Shown here: piece by piece, positions 62,450-64,000 of the stretch
Position numbering within the stretch: position 1 is the stretch's first letter
Layout of the letters: each line of letters starts with the position of its first letter
NCBI RefSeq assembly: GCF_029873255.1
Contig: NZ_CP123622.1
Span: 248,001-312,000 of the forward strand
From: Pigmentibacter sp. JX0631
GTDB taxonomy: Bacteria > Bdellovibrionota_B > Oligoflexia > Silvanigrellales > Silvanigrellaceae
Direction: 5' to 3'
Length of the DNA: 64,000 bases
Notes under the pieces: model-generated
Databases searched by the model: none
What the model saw: the letters and a program-made list of their open reading frames with translations, nothing else
Told to the model about the DNA's origin: nothing
Made by a program: the position numbers and the translations under genes

Positions 62450-63440
62450 ATTTTTGAATTATCTGATAGTGATCTGAATACATTTTATTTTCTAAAAAAG
62501 ATAAGTCATCTAATAAAATCCAAATTACTTCAGATGAATTTCTTGCCTTTGAAATTACAGGTAAATTATCAGATTTAAGAATAAATAAATAAGTCTTTGA
62601 TATTTGTTTTCCTAAAGGAAATCGATCTGAGTAATTAAAAAATTCGCTGGAAACATAGCTTTTAGAAAAATACTCTTTATCTATATTTATTCTTACTTCA
62701 TACTGCAAATATTCAAGTGCATTACTTTCAAAATCTTTGTTGAAATTATTTGCTTCTGGAAGAGAATAAAGTCCTTCTTTTAAAGTTTCCTTGCTTTTTA
62801 AAAGCAGAATATACTGATTGCAAAAAATTAACACATTAGTCACATTTTCATTAAAAAATGAATCTTTATTTTTTTCAATATATTTAAATTTATTTTTTAG
62901 AAAATTATAATCATCTGATTTACTATATTTAGTTAAGTAATTTAAAATAGATTTAGGAACAAGCTCTTTTATTCTTGGTAAATCTTTTTTTAAAAAGTAA
63001 ATTTTTCTTATGTCTGTAGCATTTATTTGTTTAAAATTACCTGTTTCCAAAAATTTCCATTGCGGAAAAATTTTAAGATAATAAGAACTAGAATCTTTTT
63101 GATGTCCTATTATTGCAATATTACTTTCTGAGTTTGTAATTTTAAATACTTCTCCTTGGACATTTTGAATCCATTTTTCTTCACAATATAGTCTATCTCG
63201 AATACCAACAAAAAAGACTTTTTTCTTTTCCAAAGTTGTAAGACAGGAGCGAATCATTTCAATTCTTTGCGTAATATTCCAAGGTCCTCTTGGCGAAGGA
63301 GAGGAATATGCTCCACCCAAAATAATTATTAGTTTTTTTGAATACTTAAGAGCAAATTTGATGCTTTGCAAGTGTCCTAAGTGAAATGGCTGAAAGCGTC
63401 CAATATATACACTGAACTCATAAACTTTTTTCTCCACCAT
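62430..63440 (-). CDS. nadM: NadM-type NMN adenylyltransferase fused to a degenerate Nudix domain
   Basis: A 336-aa bifunctional-type protein like Synechocystis slr0787 and Francisella NadM-Nudix. Residues 1-180: FSVYIGRFQPFHLGHLQSIKF (nucleotidyltransferase HxGH motif), PRGPWNITQRIEMIRSC and the ISSTFIR-like INATDIRKIYFLKKDL; it forms NAD from NMN and ATP. Residues ~195-336 have the Nudix layout, but the box reads LPEANNFNKDF...LEYLQYEVRINI, without the RExxEE catalytic glutamates, so ADP-ribose hydrolysis is probably lost. The start is unsure among ATG 63440, GTG 63437 and ATG 63452. The end overlaps bufC on the other strand. Confidence 0.87.
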   Translation of the reverse strand: MVEKKVYEFSVYIGRFQPFHLGHLQSIKFALKYSKKLIIILGGAYSSPSPRGPWNITQRIEMIRSCLTTLEKKKVFFVGIRDRLYCEEKWIQNVQGEVFKITNSESNIAIIGHQKDSSSYYLKIFPQWKFLETGNFKQINATDIRKIYFLKKDLPRIKELVPKSILNYLTKYSKSDDYNFLKNKFKYIEKNKDSFFNENVTNVLIFCNQYILLLKSKETLKEGLYSLPEANNFNKDFESNALEYLQYEVRINIDKEYFSKSYVSSEFFNYSDRFPLGKQISKTYLFILKSDNLPVISKARNSSEVIWILLDDLSFLENKMYSDHYQIIQKFKKNFY

Positions 63441-63512
63441 GACTCCAATCATAAAAATCTAGTATTATCATAATATTAGATGATTTCTCCGCTGCTAAAA
63501 AAAGAAATTATC

Positions 63513-63541
63513 TTGACACTTATATATAACAGTAATACAGT
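63513..63541 (+). promoter_or_regulatory. Candidate promoter of the FKBP gene
   Basis: TTGACA (63513-63518) is a perfect -35 element. TACAGT at 63536-63541 (17-base spacer) or TAATAC at 63533-63538 (14-base spacer) could be the -10. The leader would be about 55 bases. Confidence 0.45.
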
Positions 63542-63601
63542 GTTGCGACCATTCGTTTTGTTGACGAATGCCATACTTTAACCAAAAGAAGGAACTCAGT
63601 T

Positions 63602-64000
63602 ATGAAATTTGCTTCAACAAAAAAATGGGCAACACTTGCTGCTCTTGCAAGTTCTCCAATGTTTTCTTTTTCATCCTTTGCAGCAGAAACTCCTGCAAAA
63701 AAAGAAGCGCCTTCTACTCCAGCAACGAAGAAGGGTACTATGACTTTCAAAAATGACGAAGAAAAAGCAAGCTATATTATTGGACACGAAATTTCTTCCA
63801 GCATCAAAGGCGGAGAAATTAAAATTAATAAAAATATTTTAATAAAAGCAATTGAAGATGGATTGAATGGAAAAGAATCTGAAATAAGCCCTCAAGATTC
63901 CCAAGCTTTTATGCAAAAATACATGACTGAACAACAAAAAGTTCGGAGCGATAAAAACTTAAAAGAAGGCGAAACTTATTTAAGCAAAAATAAATCTGAA
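63602..64000 (+). CDS. FKBP-type peptidyl-prolyl isomerase (Mip/FkpA-like), 3'-truncated
   Basis: 133 codons are visible before the window ends. A signal peptide (~1-28, ending SFA) precedes an Ala/Lys/Pro-rich spacer and the FKBP N-terminal dimerisation domain: KASYIIGHEISSSIKGGEIKINKNILIKAIEDGLNGKES, then QDSQAFMQKYMTEQQ and the start of the long connecting helix. The catalytic FKBP domain should follow outside the window. Mip/FkpA proteins are periplasmic or surface chaperones, and Mip is a host-entry factor in Legionella. AAGGA stands 9-12 bases upstream of ATG 63602. Confidence 0.88.
   Translation, partial: MKFASTKKWATLAALASSPMFSFSSFAAETPAKKEAPSTPATKKGTMTFKNDEEKASYIIGHEISSSIKGGEIKINKNILIKAIEDGLNGKESEISPQDSQAFMQKYMTEQQKVRSDKNLKEGETYLSKNKSE

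Overview
The window is AT-rich, densely coded DNA from a Gram-negative bacterium. Outer-membrane barrels, an O-antigen ligase-like protein, a lipoprotein amidase, RseP, DedA and UppS support a diderm envelope. The combination of low GC, a Tad/Flp pilus with an FHA-CpaF-type ATPase, a CFI-box surface protein, type III glutamine synthetase and a bufferin cluster makes a member of the Bdellovibrionota/Oligoflexia (perhaps Silvanigrellales) my best guess. That placement is inference from gene content, not a search result.

Layout. 1-6.8 kb: the 3' part of an acyl-CoA dehydrogenase, a secreted papain-like protease, an O-antigen ligase-like membrane protein, a secreted protein resembling the Phytophthora transglutaminase elicitor, and an O-methyltransferase. 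tRNA-Phe lies at 6850-6925. 6.9-17.0 kb: a very AT-rich Tad (Flp pilus) locus split into two divergent arms. The minus arm encodes a secretin, two unknown single-pass proteins and three TadE/TadG-like proteins. The plus arm encodes Flp pilin, CpaB, TadA and short TadB and TadC. 17-18.7 kb: a MarR regulator and a ROK kinase. 18.8-25.6 kb: an operon on the minus strand, argG - CodA-like amidohydrolase - pyrD - pyrE - two FUSC membrane proteins, preceded by a possible attenuator. 25.7-34 kb: an integrin-like beta-propeller lipoprotein, an amidase, glutamine synthetase III, an RDD protein, a DHH phosphoesterase and SpeD.

34-43.6 kb: RarD, a spermidine-dehydrogenase-like oxidoreductase, an ABC1 kinase, QueD/PTPS, DedA, a barrel protein, SanA, a Cys-repeat secreted protein and a TPR protein. 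43.7-50 kb: purA, a PPi-type phosphofructokinase, dps, an orphan type II thioesterase, a small exported protein and hisS. 50-58 kb: the plus-strand run uppS-rseP-tsaB-pssA-asd followed by a large repeat-bearing surface protein. 58-62.4 kb: a winged-helix protein and the operon YceI - two bufferin-like precursors - BufB (MNIO) - BufC. The window closes with NadM carrying a decayed Nudix domain and the 5' part of an FKBP-type isomerase.

The most interesting points are: (i) ArgG fused to a C-terminal MGS-like domain of the kind that regulates carbamoyl-phosphate synthetase, at the head of a pyrimidine operon with a pyrE-style attenuator-like leader and two FUSC genes; (ii) a Tad secretin fused behind a DUF192-like domain, so that its signal peptide is internal; (iii) two bufferin precursors with different cysteine sets; (iv) a secreted protease, elicitor-type transglutaminase and integrin-like propeller that suggest contact with eukaryotic hosts. 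No intergenic gap exceeds about 250 bases, and no CRISPR array, insertion sequence or phage gene was seen.
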